This document shows, piece by piece, positions 1 to 8,350 of a DNA stretch of 64,000 nucleotides. The translations under genes were made by a program, and so were the position numbers. The notes under the pieces are model-generated. The model made no database searches, had not been told where the DNA came from, and saw nothing but the letters and a program-made list of their open reading frames with translations. Location: positions 4,049,859-4,113,858 of the forward strand of contig NZ_KI912613.1 in NCBI RefSeq assembly GCF_000519325.1, read 5' to 3'. The DNA comes from Patulibacter minatonensis DSM 18081. Its GTDB lineage: Bacteria; Actinomycetota; Thermoleophilia; Solirubrobacterales; Solirubrobacteraceae. Numbering within the stretch: the first letter of the stretch is position 1; each line of letters opens with the position of its first letter.

Positions 1-111
1 TACCCGCCGCCGCCCGTCGCCGACGCCCCGCCGCCGACGTTGCCGCCGTCGCTGCGGGATGCGGTGCTGCACACGCCGTCGGGCCCCCGCCGGGACCGCT
101 TCGGGGCCTGA
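1..111 (+). CDS. C-terminal end of an unidentified protein (partial)
   Basis: An open frame runs from the window edge to a TGA at 109-111 and encodes 36 residues. They start Pro/Ala-rich and end in a charged tail (SLRDAVLHTPSGPRRDRFGA). The composition fits the disordered C-terminus of an actinobacterial protein. No domain is visible, so no function is assigned. The next gene is on the opposite strand and ends 50 bp away, which would make the two convergent. That this fragment is coding at all is an inference from the open frame and codon pattern. Confidence 0.35.
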   Translation, partial: YPPPPVADAPPPTLPPSLRDAVLHTPSGPRRDRFGA

Positions 112-163
112 CCGGGCCCGGGACCTCGCGACCGGTGGGTGGGGCCGGTCGCCCGCGTGTCGA

Positions 164-625
164 TCAGTCCACCGGCGGGCCGTGCCGCGTCACGGAGAGC
201 CCGGGCGGAGCGGCAGGGACGTCCTCCGGCGGGGTCATCGTCCGCAGGCGGCCCTGGAACGCGAACGCGAGGCGGTCCGCGTGGAGCTTCGCGTGCTCGG
301 CGCGCTCGCCGGCGAAGAGCTCGTCGACGGTGGTGTGCCACAGGAGCAGCCAGCGCTGGAAGTGCCCGGGACGGAGGCGGACCTTCGCGTGCAGCGCGGC
401 GTGGGGGTGGAACGCCCCGCCGGTGTACGACTTCGCGCCGAGCAGGACGGTCTCCCAGAACGTCGCGACGTGCGGCGCGTGCACGTCCAGGTCGAGGTCG
501 GCGACGTCGGTGAAGATGAACCCGACGACGGGGTCGACCAGCGCCCGGCCGTAGAAGGCGCGGACGAGGCGCTCGCAGTCGTCGCGGTCCTGGATGTCGG
601 GGAGCGGGGCGATGCCCGGAACTAT
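164..625 (-). CDS. Group III truncated haemoglobin (start codon unclear)
   Basis: This is a small haem-binding globin of the truncated-haemoglobin group III type, a family linked to oxygen or NO chemistry. Reading the minus strand gives an N-terminal helix with LVRAFYGRALVDPVVGFIF, then FWETVLLG, then H-A-K-V-R-L-R-P-G-H-F-Q-R-W with the likely proximal His, then LLLWHTTVDELF. The homologous frame reaches back to about 625, but no ATG, GTG or TTG lies upstream in frame. The first canonical start is GTG at 484, which would remove the A-E helices. An ATA at 623-625, overlapping the TAG of the upstream arrestin-like gene, is the least bad start. A sequence error or rare initiation is possible. 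The family call is firm; the 5' end is not. Confidence 0.75.
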   Translation of the reverse strand: MVPGIAPLPDIQDRDDCERLVRAFYGRALVDPVVGFIFTDVADLDLDVHAPHVATFWETVLLGAKSYTGGAFHPHAALHAKVRLRPGHFQRWLLLWHTTVDELFAGERAEHAKLHADRLAFAFQGRLRTMTPPEDVPAAPPGLSVTRHGPPVD

Positions 626-1548
626 GCCGACCGCGGACCGTCGACCGCGGTGTGCACGCCGAAGCCTCGCCGGACGCGGTCAGGACCCCCCGGCGTGAAC
701 CGGCGGGGCTCGACGCTCACGCGGACGAACCACCCCAGCGACGCGTGGACGGTCTCGGTCGACGGGGCCGCGTCCCCCGGCACGTCGATCGCGAACGGCA
801 CGGTCGCCTCGACGCCGGGCGCGAGCGGGGCGTCCTCCGCGATCGTCACGACCGGCCCGTCGATGATCAGCGTGTCGCCCGGCGTGCGGACCAGCGGGTG
901 CGAGACCACCGTGCGCTGGAGCCGCACCGTCAGGGTGCTCGCCCCGAGGTCGACGCGGGGCGCCACCGCGACCCGCCCGCGGAGCTGCTCGCCTGGCAGC
1001 CACCAGTCCCGGTCCAGGGCGATCGACACGTCCGACGACGTGCCGTCCAGGCGCTCGTCCGCGAACCCGGCGGGCGCGTCGGGCGGCGGGACGACGACCT
1101 CGAACGCCTCGGCGGCCCGGAGATCGCGTCCGGAGCGCTCGACGTGCAGACGCACCTCCCAGCGCACGAGGCTCTCCGACGAGCCCGGCGACCACGACGG
1201 CAGGCGCAGCGGGACCTCGTGGGCCCCTGCGCGGAGCGTCCCGCCCGCCACCGGGAGCGGGGCGTCGAGCACGTGCACCCAGTCCGTGGTGGTCCGGTCC
1301 GTGCCGAAGTCGGTCCCAGCCGTGTCGGGCGCGAACAGGTCGAGGTCCCGGTTCATCGTGGCCTGCACCCGGCGGCCCGCCCAGCGGTAGGGATACCGGT
1401 TGACGTACCCGAGCTCGACCCGCGCGGACGTGACCCCGCGGACGTCGCCGTCGAGCCCGACCCGCGCCGTCAGCGTGCTCGTCGGGAGGTGCGGGCCCGC
1501 GGGACCGAGCCGGAGATCGACCGCGGGGCCTCGCGAGAACAGCCCCAC
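622..1548 (-). CDS. Arrestin-like/SpoOM-type protein
   Basis: A 308-residue soluble protein starts MGLFSRGPAVDLRLGP. It has two beta-rich halves, roughly residues 5-150 and 155-300. The halves contain the arrestin-fold signatures seen in Spo0M-like proteins: a WWLPGEQLRGRVAV strand pair at the start of the second half and late FAIDVPGDAAPS / LGWFVRVSVE strands. The family has a beta-sandwich scaffold and no known catalytic residues; Spo0M itself affects sporulation and cell physiology in Bacillus. No signal peptide or membrane segment is seen. It sits directly upstream of the truncated haemoglobin and 10 bp downstream of the small membrane protein on the same strand, so the three could share a transcript. 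Exact role is unknown. Confidence 0.7.
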   Translation of the reverse strand: MGLFSRGPAVDLRLGPAGPHLPTSTLTARVGLDGDVRGVTSARVELGYVNRYPYRWAGRRVQATMNRDLDLFAPDTAGTDFGTDRTTTDWVHVLDAPLPVAGGTLRAGAHEVPLRLPSWSPGSSESLVRWEVRLHVERSGRDLRAAEAFEVVVPPPDAPAGFADERLDGTSSDVSIALDRDWWLPGEQLRGRVAVAPRVDLGASTLTVRLQRTVVSHPLVRTPGDTLIIDGPVVTIAEDAPLAPGVEATVPFAIDVPGDAAPSTETVHASLGWFVRVSVEPRRFTPGGPDRVRRGFGVHTAVDGPRSA

Positions 1549-1558
1549 GGAGCGGTCC

Positions 1559-1948
1559 TCAGCCCGTCTTGCCGTGCTTCTCGCGCCACGCCGCGGCCTC
1601 CTCGGGGTGGTGCTTGAAGTGGTGCCGACGGACCGGCCAGAAGAGGAGCATCAGCACCGCCTCGCCGGCCTTCGCGAGCAGCTGCAGCGGCCAGGCGAGC
1701 ACCAGGCCGAGGACCACGACGAAGAGCCACGCCGGGTAGACGAGCACGAGGCAGAACCAGAGGAACTGCTTGATGCCCGGCGGGTAGCCGTCGGCCTGGC
1801 TCAGCACCAGTCGCGGGTTCGCGCCCGCCTTCAGCTTCTGGGTCCACGTCGACGCCCGCTCGAAGGCGATCTCGTGCTCGTTGGCGTCGGACCCGCGCTC
1901 CTGCGCGGTCGAGCCGCGCTGGGGACGGGATGGTTCGGCGGTCGACAT
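1559..1948 (-). CDS. Small membrane protein, unknown
   Basis: This protein has 129 residues when started at ATG 1948 (MSTAEPSRPQRG...). A frame extension to 2026 encodes only Pro/Arg-rich residues and is not used. The first 50 residues are polar and predicted cytosolic. Two adjacent hydrophobic stretches follow (about FLWFCLVLVYPAWLFVVVLGLVL and AWPLQLLAKAGEAVLMLLFWP), then a basic His/Arg-rich tail (RRHHFKHHPEEAAAWREKHG). It looks like an integral membrane protein with a hairpin and charged ends. I do not recognise a named family. It is probably co-transcribed with the arrestin-like gene 10 bp downstream. Confidence 0.7.
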   Translation of the reverse strand: MSTAEPSRPQRGSTAQERGSDANEHEIAFERASTWTQKLKAGANPRLVLSQADGYPPGIKQFLWFCLVLVYPAWLFVVVLGLVLAWPLQLLAKAGEAVLMLLFWPVRRHHFKHHPEEAAAWREKHGKTG

Positions 1949-2121
1949 GGTGCGACGTCCTGGGGTCGGGGGCGGGCGCGGGAGGAGCGCCGACAGCCGG
2001 GCAGCGTCGCAGGGGACGGCCGGCACGGCGTGGGGGACGGGGCCCTGAACTTTCGGCGGGCCGGCCGGCCGCGGGATCCGACCGGCCGGCGAGCGGACCC
2101 GTGGGCCCCGCCGCTACGGCC

Positions 2122-2388
2122 TCAGGCGAGCGGGCGCCCGGCCCTCCAGACGGCGTACCGCCCGGGCAGGCAGACGGCGCACGGCCGGTAGCCGGCGCGG
2201 ATCGCGGTGTCCTCGTCGGCGAAGAAGACCCGGTCCCGCACGTACCCGCCCCGCTCGATCGCCCGCCGCGCGGTCCGGCAGTCCAGGCGGCCGTAGATCC
2301 GCGACCGGCGGTGCCCGCCCAGCGTCCCGGGGCGGTCGGAGACGACGGGGGCGCCGTCGGGACCGAGCAGCTTCCACGTCGTCCGCAC
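2122..2388 (-). CDS. Ada-type metal-binding domain protein
   Basis: This 88-residue protein consists essentially of one Ada-like zinc-binding domain. The domain shows the typical ...IYGRLDCRTARRAI...GGYVRDRVFFADEDTAIRAGYRPCAVCLP pattern, with a first Cys in the LDC element and a C-x2-C pair in RPCAVC. In Ada the domain uses four Cys to hold zinc and accept methyl groups; stand-alone copies are common and their role is not established. Only three Cys are obvious here, so zinc coordination may be altered. It is divergent from the 2457-2894 gene. The start ATG at 2388 is followed by a plausible strand (TWKLLGPDGAPV). Confidence 0.75.
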   Translation of the reverse strand: MRTTWKLLGPDGAPVVSDRPGTLGGHRRSRIYGRLDCRTARRAIERGGYVRDRVFFADEDTAIRAGYRPCAVCLPGRYAVWRAGRPLA

Positions 2389-2456
2389 GCCCGGATCATC
2401 CCCGACGGCCCCGCCCGGGCTTGTGGAGGTTCGCGACGGGGTATTTTGGAGGTCTG

Positions 2457-2894
2457 ATGCTCGGGCCCGTCCGTCGACTTCGCGTGATCGCGGAACGCGA
2501 CCTGCGCCGCCGGGTCATCAGCGACGACCGCCTCCACGACACCGCGAAGGTGCTGCAGGACGGCGCGGTCCGGGCCGAGGGCTGGATGGCCTGGCTCCGC
2601 CGGCACTCACGGATCGCGGGGCTCGGCAGCCTCGCCGTCGTCATCGCGCTCGTCTCCTTCGCGGTCGCGACCTCGGGCGGCGGGACGGTCAAGGTCTCGA
2701 GCGCGTCCGACGCGGCGAAGACCGCGATGGACCTGCAGTCCGGGCTCAGGAACGTCGAGTGCACGCGCGGCTCCGGGGCGTGGGAGTGCGTCGGGGTGCG
2801 GAGGAAGCGCGCGTGGTCGTGCCGGATCTACCTCCAGCACACCGACCGCCAGGCGATCACCGGGACGTGCAACCGCGGGACCCAGGCGCCCTGA
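2457..2894 (+). CDS. Single-pass membrane protein, unknown
   Basis: A 145-residue protein starts at ATG 2457, preceded by a good GGAGG ribosome site at about 2447-2451; an upstream TTG at 2421 is less likely. Residues 1-45 are basic and helical (PVRRLRVIAERDLRRRVISDDRLHDTAKVLQ). One transmembrane helix follows (IAGLGSLAVVIALVSFAVATSGG). The C-terminal outer domain contains four Cys (VECTR, EWECVG, WSCRIY, GTCNRG), which could form two disulfides outside the membrane. No family recognised. The AT-rich patch just before the ribosome site is unusual for this region and may belong to the promoter. Confidence 0.7.
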   Translation: MLGPVRRLRVIAERDLRRRVISDDRLHDTAKVLQDGAVRAEGWMAWLRRHSRIAGLGSLAVVIALVSFAVATSGGGTVKVSSASDAAKTAMDLQSGLRNVECTRGSGAWECVGVRRKRAWSCRIYLQHTDRQAITGTCNRGTQAP

Positions 2895-2948
2895 CCACCG
2901 GCCCGCCGCCGGTCCCGGGCCCAGGATCCGCGGACCACGACCGGTAGC

Positions 2949-5540
2949 GTGGCTCCGCGACGCATGACCCTGGTCGACGCCCTGCCCTCCGATCCCAGCG
3001 CCGACGCGCTCTACGACGCGTTCGTGGAATGGACGGCGGAACGGGAGCTCGAGCTCTACCCGCACCAGGAGGAGGCCGCGATCGAGCTCTTCTCCGGGAA
3101 CAACGTCGTTCTGGCCACCCCGACCGGCTCGGGCAAGTCGATGGTCGCGATCGCCGCGCACTTCGCGGCGCTGGCCGACGACCGCGTCACGTTCTACACC
3201 GCGCCGATCAAGGCCCTGGTGTCGGAGAAGTTCTTCGCGCTCTGCGAGGTCTTCGGGGCGTCCAACGTCGGGATGCTGACCGGCGACGCGTCCGTCAACG
3301 CCGACGCCCCGATCATCTGCTGCACCGCCGAGGTCCTGGCGAACATCGCGTTGCGCGAGGGGCCCCGGGCGGACGTCGGGCAGGTCGTGATGGACGAGTT
3401 CCACTACTACGCCGACGGGCAGCGCGGCTGGGCGTGGCAGGTCCCGCTGCTCGGGCTGCCGCAGGCGCAGTTCCTCCTGATGTCGGCGACGCTCGGCGAC
3501 ATCACCCGGATCTCCGAGGACCTGACCCGTCGCACCGGTCGCGAGACCGCGCTGATCGACGACGCCGAGCGCCCCGTGCCGCTGAGCTTCGAGTGGTCCG
3601 TCGACCCGCTCCACGAGCTGCTCGAGACGCTGGTGGAGACCGACAAAGCCCCGATCTACGTGGTGCACTTCACGCAGGCGTCGGCGATGGAGCGTGCGCA
3701 GTCGCTGCTCTCGGCGAAGCTCGTCTCCCGCGCGGAGCGGGACCGGATCGCCGAGGAGCTCGGGGCGTTCCGGTTCACCGCGGGCTTCGGGAAGACGCTG
3801 TCGAAGCTCGTCCGCGGCGGGATCGGCGTCCACCACGCCGGCATGTTGCCGCGGTACCGCCGCCTCGTCGAGCAGCTCGCGCAGACCGGCCTCCTGAAGG
3901 TCATCTGCGGGACCGACACGCTCGGCGTCGGCATCAACGTGCCGATCCGCACCGTGGTCTTCACCGCGCTGGCGAAGTACGACGGGACGAAGCACCGGCT
4001 GCTGAAGGCGCGGGAGTTCCACCAGATCGCCGGCCGCGCCGGGCGCGCGGGGTTCGACACGTCGGGGCACGTGATCGTCCAGGCGCCCGAGCACGTGATC
4101 GAACGGACGAAGGCGCTCGCGAAGGCCGGCGACGACCCGAAGAAGCGCCGCAAGGTCCAGACGAAGAAGCCGCAGGACGGTGCCGTCAGCTGGACCGAGG
4201 AGACCTTCGAGCGGCTGAAGGCCGCGCAGCCGGAGGCCCTGGTCTCCCGCATGCGGGTCGACCACTCGATGATCCTCAACGTCGTCAACCAGCACGGCGA
4301 CCCCGTCGAGACCATGCGGGCGCTGATGGAGGAGAACCACGAGGACGAGGGCCGCCGGGCGAAGCTCTACGCGCAGGCGCAGGAGCTGGGCGACGAGCTC
4401 GTCGCCGCCGGGGTGCTCGAGTGGCTCCCCGAGCCCGACGAGCACGGGCGGACGTTGCGGCTGGCGCTCGACCTGCAGGACGACTTCGCGCTGAACCAGC
4501 CGCTCGCGTCGTTCGCGCTGCAGGCGTTCGAGCTCCTGAACGCCGAGGCCGAGACCTACACGCTCGACGTGCTCTCGGTCGTCGAGGCGATCCTCGACGA
4601 CCCCTTCCCGGTCCTGATGGCGCAGGCCAACGAGGCCCGCGGCGAGGCCGTCGCCGAGATGAAGCAGCAGGGCATCGAGTACGACGAGCGGATGGAGCTG
4701 CTCGAGCAGGTCACCTACCCGAAGCCGCTCGGCGAGCCGCTGCTGGACGCGCTCCGGACCTTCCGGGAGACCCACCCGTGGGTGCGCGAGAGCGACCTCT
4801 CGCCGAAGTCGGTCGTCCGCGACATGTACGAGTGGGGCCGCTCGTTCACCGAGTTCGTCTCGCACTACAAGCTCGCCCGGTCCGAGGGGGCGCTGCTGCG
4901 GTACCTCTCGAGCGCGTACCGGGCGTTGCGCCAGACGGTCCCGGAGCAGGTCCGCACCGAGGAGCTCGAGGTCATCATCGAGTGGCTGGGGGAGACCGTC
5001 CGCCAGACCGACTCCTCGCTGCTCGACGAGTGGGCCGCGCTGACCGACCCCGAGGCCGTCGAGCAGGCCGCGGCGGACCTGGCGGCCGGGAAGCCGCCGG
5101 CGCCGGCGCGGCCCATCACCGGGAACGAGAAGACGTTCTTCGTGATGGTCCGCAACGCGATGTTCCAGCGGGTGCAGCTCGCGTCGCGCGACCGCTCGGG
5201 GGCGCTGGCGCAGCTCGACGCCGCCGCGGCCGCGCTGACCGAGCCCCCTGGGCGGATCACGATGCGCGAGCCCGCCTGGCGCAGCGCGCTGGACGCGTAC
5301 TGGGAGACCTACGAGGAGCTGCCCGCCGGGCCGGCGGCGCGGTCTCCCGCGCTGCTGCTCGTCGACAAGGACGCGGGGCAGGACGGCGCACGGGTGTGGA
5401 AGGTCCGGCAGATCATCGACGACCCCGAGGACCACCACGACGTCGCGATCGTCGCGGAGGTCGACCTCGACGGCTCCGACCAGGCGGGCGAGCCCGTGAT
5501 CCGGACCCTGTCGTTCGGGACGGACGAGCTCGGCGGCTGA
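2949..5540 (+). CDS. Ski2-like DEAD/DEAH helicase with DUF3516 C-terminus
   Basis: An 863-residue superfamily 2 helicase. In order it shows a YPHQ element, Walker A ATPTGSGKS (about residues 56-64), a DEFHYY box in place of DEAD, SAT in the linker motif, and helicase C motifs ending HQIAGRAGRAG. The second half (from about residue 400) matches the DUF3516 region found in actinobacterial Ski2-like helicases. The family unwinds nucleic acid with ATP; the physiological substrate of DUF3516 helicases is not settled. Translation may start at GTG 2949 or ATG 2964 (MTLVDALP); the ATG is more usual. It ends 3 bp from the convergent VOC gene. Confidence 0.9.
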   Translation: MAPRRMTLVDALPSDPSADALYDAFVEWTAERELELYPHQEEAAIELFSGNNVVLATPTGSGKSMVAIAAHFAALADDRVTFYTAPIKALVSEKFFALCEVFGASNVGMLTGDASVNADAPIICCTAEVLANIALREGPRADVGQVVMDEFHYYADGQRGWAWQVPLLGLPQAQFLLMSATLGDITRISEDLTRRTGRETALIDDAERPVPLSFEWSVDPLHELLETLVETDKAPIYVVHFTQASAMERAQSLLSAKLVSRAERDRIAEELGAFRFTAGFGKTLSKLVRGGIGVHHAGMLPRYRRLVEQLAQTGLLKVICGTDTLGVGINVPIRTVVFTALAKYDGTKHRLLKAREFHQIAGRAGRAGFDTSGHVIVQAPEHVIERTKALAKAGDDPKKRRKVQTKKPQDGAVSWTEETFERLKAAQPEALVSRMRVDHSMILNVVNQHGDPVETMRALMEENHEDEGRRAKLYAQAQELGDELVAAGVLEWLPEPDEHGRTLRLALDLQDDFALNQPLASFALQAFELLNAEAETYTLDVLSVVEAILDDPFPVLMAQANEARGEAVAEMKQQGIEYDERMELLEQVTYPKPLGEPLLDALRTFRETHPWVRESDLSPKSVVRDMYEWGRSFTEFVSHYKLARSEGALLRYLSSAYRALRQTVPEQVRTEELEVIIEWLGETVRQTDSSLLDEWAALTDPEAVEQAAADLAAGKPPAPARPITGNEKTFFVMVRNAMFQRVQLASRDRSGALAQLDAAAAALTEPPGRITMREPAWRSALDAYWETYEELPAGPAARSPALLLVDKDAGQDGARVWKVRQIIDDPEDHHDVAIVAEVDLDGSDQAGEPVIRTLSFGTDELGG

Positions 5541-5543
5541 GGG

Positions 5544-5960
5544 TCAGGAGACCTTGGCCCGCGACACCTGGTTGAGCGCGAGCACGTTGCCCTCGCTGTC
5601 GCGGAGGAACGCCGCCTTGACCGGCCCGAAGTTCGCGACGTCGGGGTCGCGACCCTCGTCCCCGCCGGCGTACGCGCCGCCGGACGAGAGGGGCACGAAC
5701 CCGGCCCCGCGCTCCTTGAGACCCGCGACGAGCTCGTCGATGCCCCGCACCGCGAAGCTCGCGACCGGGTAGGCGACCGGGACGCGGTCGGCGGGCGCCT
5801 CGGCCAGGGCGACCAGGGTCCCGTCGCCGGCGCGGAAGGACTGGAGCTCGTCCTCCGGGTCCGCGGTCGCCTGCAGGCCGAGCACCTCGGTGTAGAAGCG
5901 GCGGGCGCGCCCCAGGTCGTGCGCGGGGAGGACGGCCGTGACGGGGAAGCGGTCGAGCAT
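5544..5960 (-). CDS. VOC/glyoxalase-fold protein
   Basis: A single vicinal-oxygen-chelate domain of 138 residues: VTAVLPAHDLGRARRFYTEVLGLQA at the start and FLRDSEGNVLALNQV at the end, the usual beta-alpha-beta-beta-beta pair. Such proteins bind a divalent metal or simply a small ligand; examples include glyoxalase I, extradiol dioxygenases and bleomycin-binding proteins. The metal ligands cannot be assigned confidently here, so substrate is unknown. The ATG at 5960 (MLDRFPV) is chosen because upstream codons lack domain character. It is convergent with the helicase gene and only 3 bp separates their stops. Confidence 0.85.
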   Translation of the reverse strand: MLDRFPVTAVLPAHDLGRARRFYTEVLGLQATADPEDELQSFRAGDGTLVALAEAPADRVPVAYPVASFAVRGIDELVAGLKERGAGFVPLSSGGAYAGGDEGRDPDVANFGPVKAAFLRDSEGNVLALNQVSRAKVS

Positions 5961-6052
5961 GCGCCTACGGTACGCGTGGCGCCCGCAGATCGACCGGTCC
6001 GTGGCCCGCGTGCCGCGCGGTTCAGCCGTTCCCGACGGGAGCACCGGGCTTG

Positions 6053-6070
6053 TAGTTGCGTCTGCAACTA
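6053..6070. promoter_or_regulatory. Perfect inverted repeat, likely repressor operator
   Basis: TAGTTGC and GCAACTA flank a 4-nt spacer. This 18-bp perfect dyad of the MarR/HxlR-operator type sits 20 bp before the chosen start of the NmrA-like gene. Only one gene starts here, because the VOC gene reads away on the other strand from 5960. The repressor itself is not encoded next door. Confidence 0.55.
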
Positions 6071-6089
6071 GATGCGGTACGGTGCAGGC

Positions 6090-6947
6090 ATGACCACGAG
6101 CGCCGCCGGATCCGACCCGTCCTCCCGTCCGCAGGCCGGTGGCCTGCCCGTCCTCGTCACCGGCGCGACCGGCACCCAGGGCGGGGCCGTGATCCGGGCG
6201 ATCGTCGGCGCGGGCCTGCCCGCCGCCGCGCTGGTCCGGGACCCGGGGTCCGGGCGGGCGCGGGCCCTGGCGGACCTCGGCGTGGAACTGCGGACGGGGG
6301 ACCTGGCGGACGAGGCGTCCCTCGTGCGCGCGTTCGCGGACGTGTCCGCGCTCTACGCCGTCACGACGCCGTTCGAGGGCGGGACGGAGCAGGAGGTCGC
6401 CCAGGGCGTCGCCGTCGTGGACGCGGCCGTCGCGGCCGGGGTCCCGTGGCTCGTGCTCGCGTCGGTCGCCGCCGCGGACCGCGCGGCCGTGCCGCACTTC
6501 CGGAGCAAGGCGCGGATCGAGGAGCACCTGGGCGCGTCCGGCGTGCCGTGGACGGTGGTGGCGCCCAGCTACTTCTACGAGAACGTGTCGCGTCCCGACC
6601 CGGCCGATCCGGTCCTCCGCGTCCCGCTGCCGGCCACGACGCCCCTGCACCAGGTCGCGCTCGAGGACCTCGGCGCGGTCGTCGCCGCCGTGCTCGGGCG
6701 CCGCGACGAGCACCTGGGCGTCCGCGTCGAGGTCGCCGGCGACGCCCCGACCCCGCAGGAGATGGCCGACGCCCTCGGCGTGACGTTCGAGGAGCAGCCG
6801 CTGGAGGCGGTCGAGGCGCGGAGCGCGGACCTCGGCGCGATGTACCGCTTCCTCGCCGGACCGGGATACGGGATCGACGTCGACGCGGTCCGGGCCCGGT
6901 ACCCGGAGGTCGCCTGGCGGAGCTTCTCCGCCTGGGCCCGCGGCTGA
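6090..6947 (+). CDS. NmrA-like NAD(P)-binding Rossmann protein
   Basis: A 285-residue atypical short-chain dehydrogenase of the NmrA/HSCARG kind. The N-terminal nucleotide loop is VLVTGATGTQGGAV, followed by a basic residue after strand 2 (ALVRDPGSG) that suits NADP. FRSKARIEEHLGASGVPWTVVAPSYFYEN is the family's typical substrate-side segment. NmrA relatives act as redox sensors or as NAD(P)H:quinone oxidoreductases, and the catalytic Tyr-x3-Lys is usually lost, as it is here. Start ATG 6090 is chosen over 6072, which sits right against the 18-bp operator. Regulation by that dyad is likely. Confidence 0.85.
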   Translation: MTTSAAGSDPSSRPQAGGLPVLVTGATGTQGGAVIRAIVGAGLPAAALVRDPGSGRARALADLGVELRTGDLADEASLVRAFADVSALYAVTTPFEGGTEQEVAQGVAVVDAAVAAGVPWLVLASVAAADRAAVPHFRSKARIEEHLGASGVPWTVVAPSYFYENVSRPDPADPVLRVPLPATTPLHQVALEDLGAVVAAVLGRRDEHLGVRVEVAGDAPTPQEMADALGVTFEEQPLEAVEARSADLGAMYRFLAGPGYGIDVDAVRARYPEVAWRSFSAWARG

Positions 6948-7043
6948 CGCCCTTGCCTCTGTGCGGCAGGGCCGGCCCGGGACCGAGCGACGCCGGGCCC
7001 GCCCGGCGCGTCAGGATGGGGGAGTCCCCTCCCGGAGTGCCCC

Positions 7044-7454
7044 ATGAAGATCACCCGCAACACGCTCCCGACCACCCCCGGACCCGCCGACTGGTTCACC
7101 GGCACCGTCCTGATCGACACGGTCGCCACCCCGGAGGCGACGTCGACGGTCGCAGCCGCGAACGTCCACTTCACGCCGGGCGCGCGGACGGCGTGGCACA
7201 CGCACCCGCACGGCCAGACGATCTGGGTGACCGAGGGCACCGGGCTGTGCCAGCGGGAGGGCGGGCCCGTCGAGGTCCTGCACCCCGGCGACCGCGTGTT
7301 CTTCGAGCCGGGCGAGGACCACTGGCACGGCGCCGCGCCGGACCGCTTCATGGTCCACGTCGCGATCCAGCAGGCCGACGCGGCGGGCGAGGCCGTCGTC
7401 TGGGGCCGGCACGTGACCGACGAGGAGTACGGCGCGGCGACCGCCGCCGCGTGA
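7044..7454 (+). CDS. Small cupin protein
   Basis: A 136-residue single-domain cupin. Motif 1 reads TPGARTAWHTHPHGQTIWVTEGTG, with His ligands in the HTHPHGQ segment and a downstream Glu, and motif 2 reads LHPGDRVFFEPGEDHWHGA. Such small cupins bind a metal and are often isomerases, decarboxylases or lyases; several relatives are annotated next to carboxymuconolactone decarboxylases. The actual reaction is unknown. The stop overlaps the GTG of the thioesterase-like gene (GTGA at 7451-7454), so the two are very likely translated together. Confidence 0.85.
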   Translation: MKITRNTLPTTPGPADWFTGTVLIDTVATPEATSTVAAANVHFTPGARTAWHTHPHGQTIWVTEGTGLCQREGGPVEVLHPGDRVFFEPGEDHWHGAAPDRFMVHVAIQQADAAGEAVVWGRHVTDEEYGAATAAA

Positions 7455-8254
7455 GCCCCGCGATGCCCGCCGGCCCCGACGCCTATTTCGTCCGCGTCGA
7501 CGAGCGCAGCTTCCGCCCGACCGCGCTGACGGGCGGCGGCTGGTCGACCGACGAGCAGCACATCAGTCCGATGAACGGCCTCGTGGTGCACGAGGTCGAG
7601 CGGTTCGTCGCCGCCCGGGGCGACGACGGCCTGCAGATCGGGCGGATCGGCCTCGACATCCTCGGCGTCCTGCCGATCGACGTCTTCGAGGTCGCCGTCG
7701 AGGTGGTGCGGCCGGGACGCACGATCGAGCTGCTCGAGGTCGTCGTCACCTCGGGCGGCCGCGCGGCGCTGCGGGCACGGGTCTGGCGGATGGCCGTCGC
7801 CGACACCGCCGCGGCGGCCGGCGATGACGCCCGGCGCCTGCCCGGTCCGGACGGGCTGCCGACCGACGACCTGACGCGGACGTGGCCCGGCGGCTTCATC
7901 GGGTCGCTCGAGTTCCGGCCGGTGACCGAGCACGCCCCGGGCCGCCGCGCCGGGTGGATCACGAGCCACGTCCCGCTCGTGGACGGCGAGCCCGTCAGCG
8001 ACCTCGCGCGCTTCGTCGGCTACGTCGACACGATGAACGGCATCGCCGTCCGGCGCTCCCCGGACGACTGGGCGTACCCGAACCTCGACCTGACGATCCA
8101 CCTGGTCCGGCAGCCGGTCGGGACGTGGGTCGGGCTCGACGTGACCGTCGACCTCGGCACGGGCGGCCTGGGGCTCACGAGCGCGGCGGTGCACGACGAG
8201 CGCGGCCCGGTCGGTCGGGCGGCGCAGACGCTCACGGTCCGGCCGCGGGGCTGA
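7451..8254 (+). CDS. Acyl-CoA thioesterase-family protein (double hotdog)
   Basis: A 267-residue protein with two hotdog-like halves. The first half contains WSTDEQHISPMNGLVVHEVERF and IGRIGLDILGVLPIDVFEVAVEVVRPGRTIELLEVVV; the second contains ARFVGYVDTMNGIAVRRSPDDWAYPNLDLTIHLVRQP. This resembles the thioesterase-like superfamily (4HBT_3/TesB type), which hydrolyses acyl-CoA esters. The NLDLTIH motif fits the second catalytic hotdog. GTG 7451 overlaps the cupin stop; ATG 7463 is an alternative. The cupin-thioesterase pair suggests processing of an acyl or aromatic acid, which is inference. Confidence 0.8.
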   Translation: MSPAMPAGPDAYFVRVDERSFRPTALTGGGWSTDEQHISPMNGLVVHEVERFVAARGDDGLQIGRIGLDILGVLPIDVFEVAVEVVRPGRTIELLEVVVTSGGRAALRARVWRMAVADTAAAAGDDARRLPGPDGLPTDDLTRTWPGGFIGSLEFRPVTEHAPGRRAGWITSHVPLVDGEPVSDLARFVGYVDTMNGIAVRRSPDDWAYPNLDLTIHLVRQPVGTWVGLDVTVDLGTGGLGLTSAAVHDERGPVGRAAQTLTVRPRG

Positions 8255-8279
8255 CGGGCCGCCGGCCGTGGCGGGTCGC

Positions 8280-8297
8280 CCCGCCGGACGCGGCGGG
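8280..8297. terminator. Hairpin between convergent genes
   Basis: CCCGCCG and CGGCGGG form a perfect 7-bp stem with a GACG loop. It lies in the 96-bp gap between the convergent thioesterase and LLM oxidoreductase genes. There is no T run, as is common in such GC-rich genomes. Confidence 0.45.
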
Positions 8298-8350
8298 TCG
8301 CGGATCGCCGTGGGCCCGAGAGCGGTCGGACGGCACCAGCCCGAGAGCCG

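Noticed and set aside
2607-5438. A 943-codon open frame on the minus strand opposite the helicase
   Set aside because: It is Arg/Asp/Gly-rich with no domain and mirrors the helicase gene; such frames are common opposite GC-rich genes.
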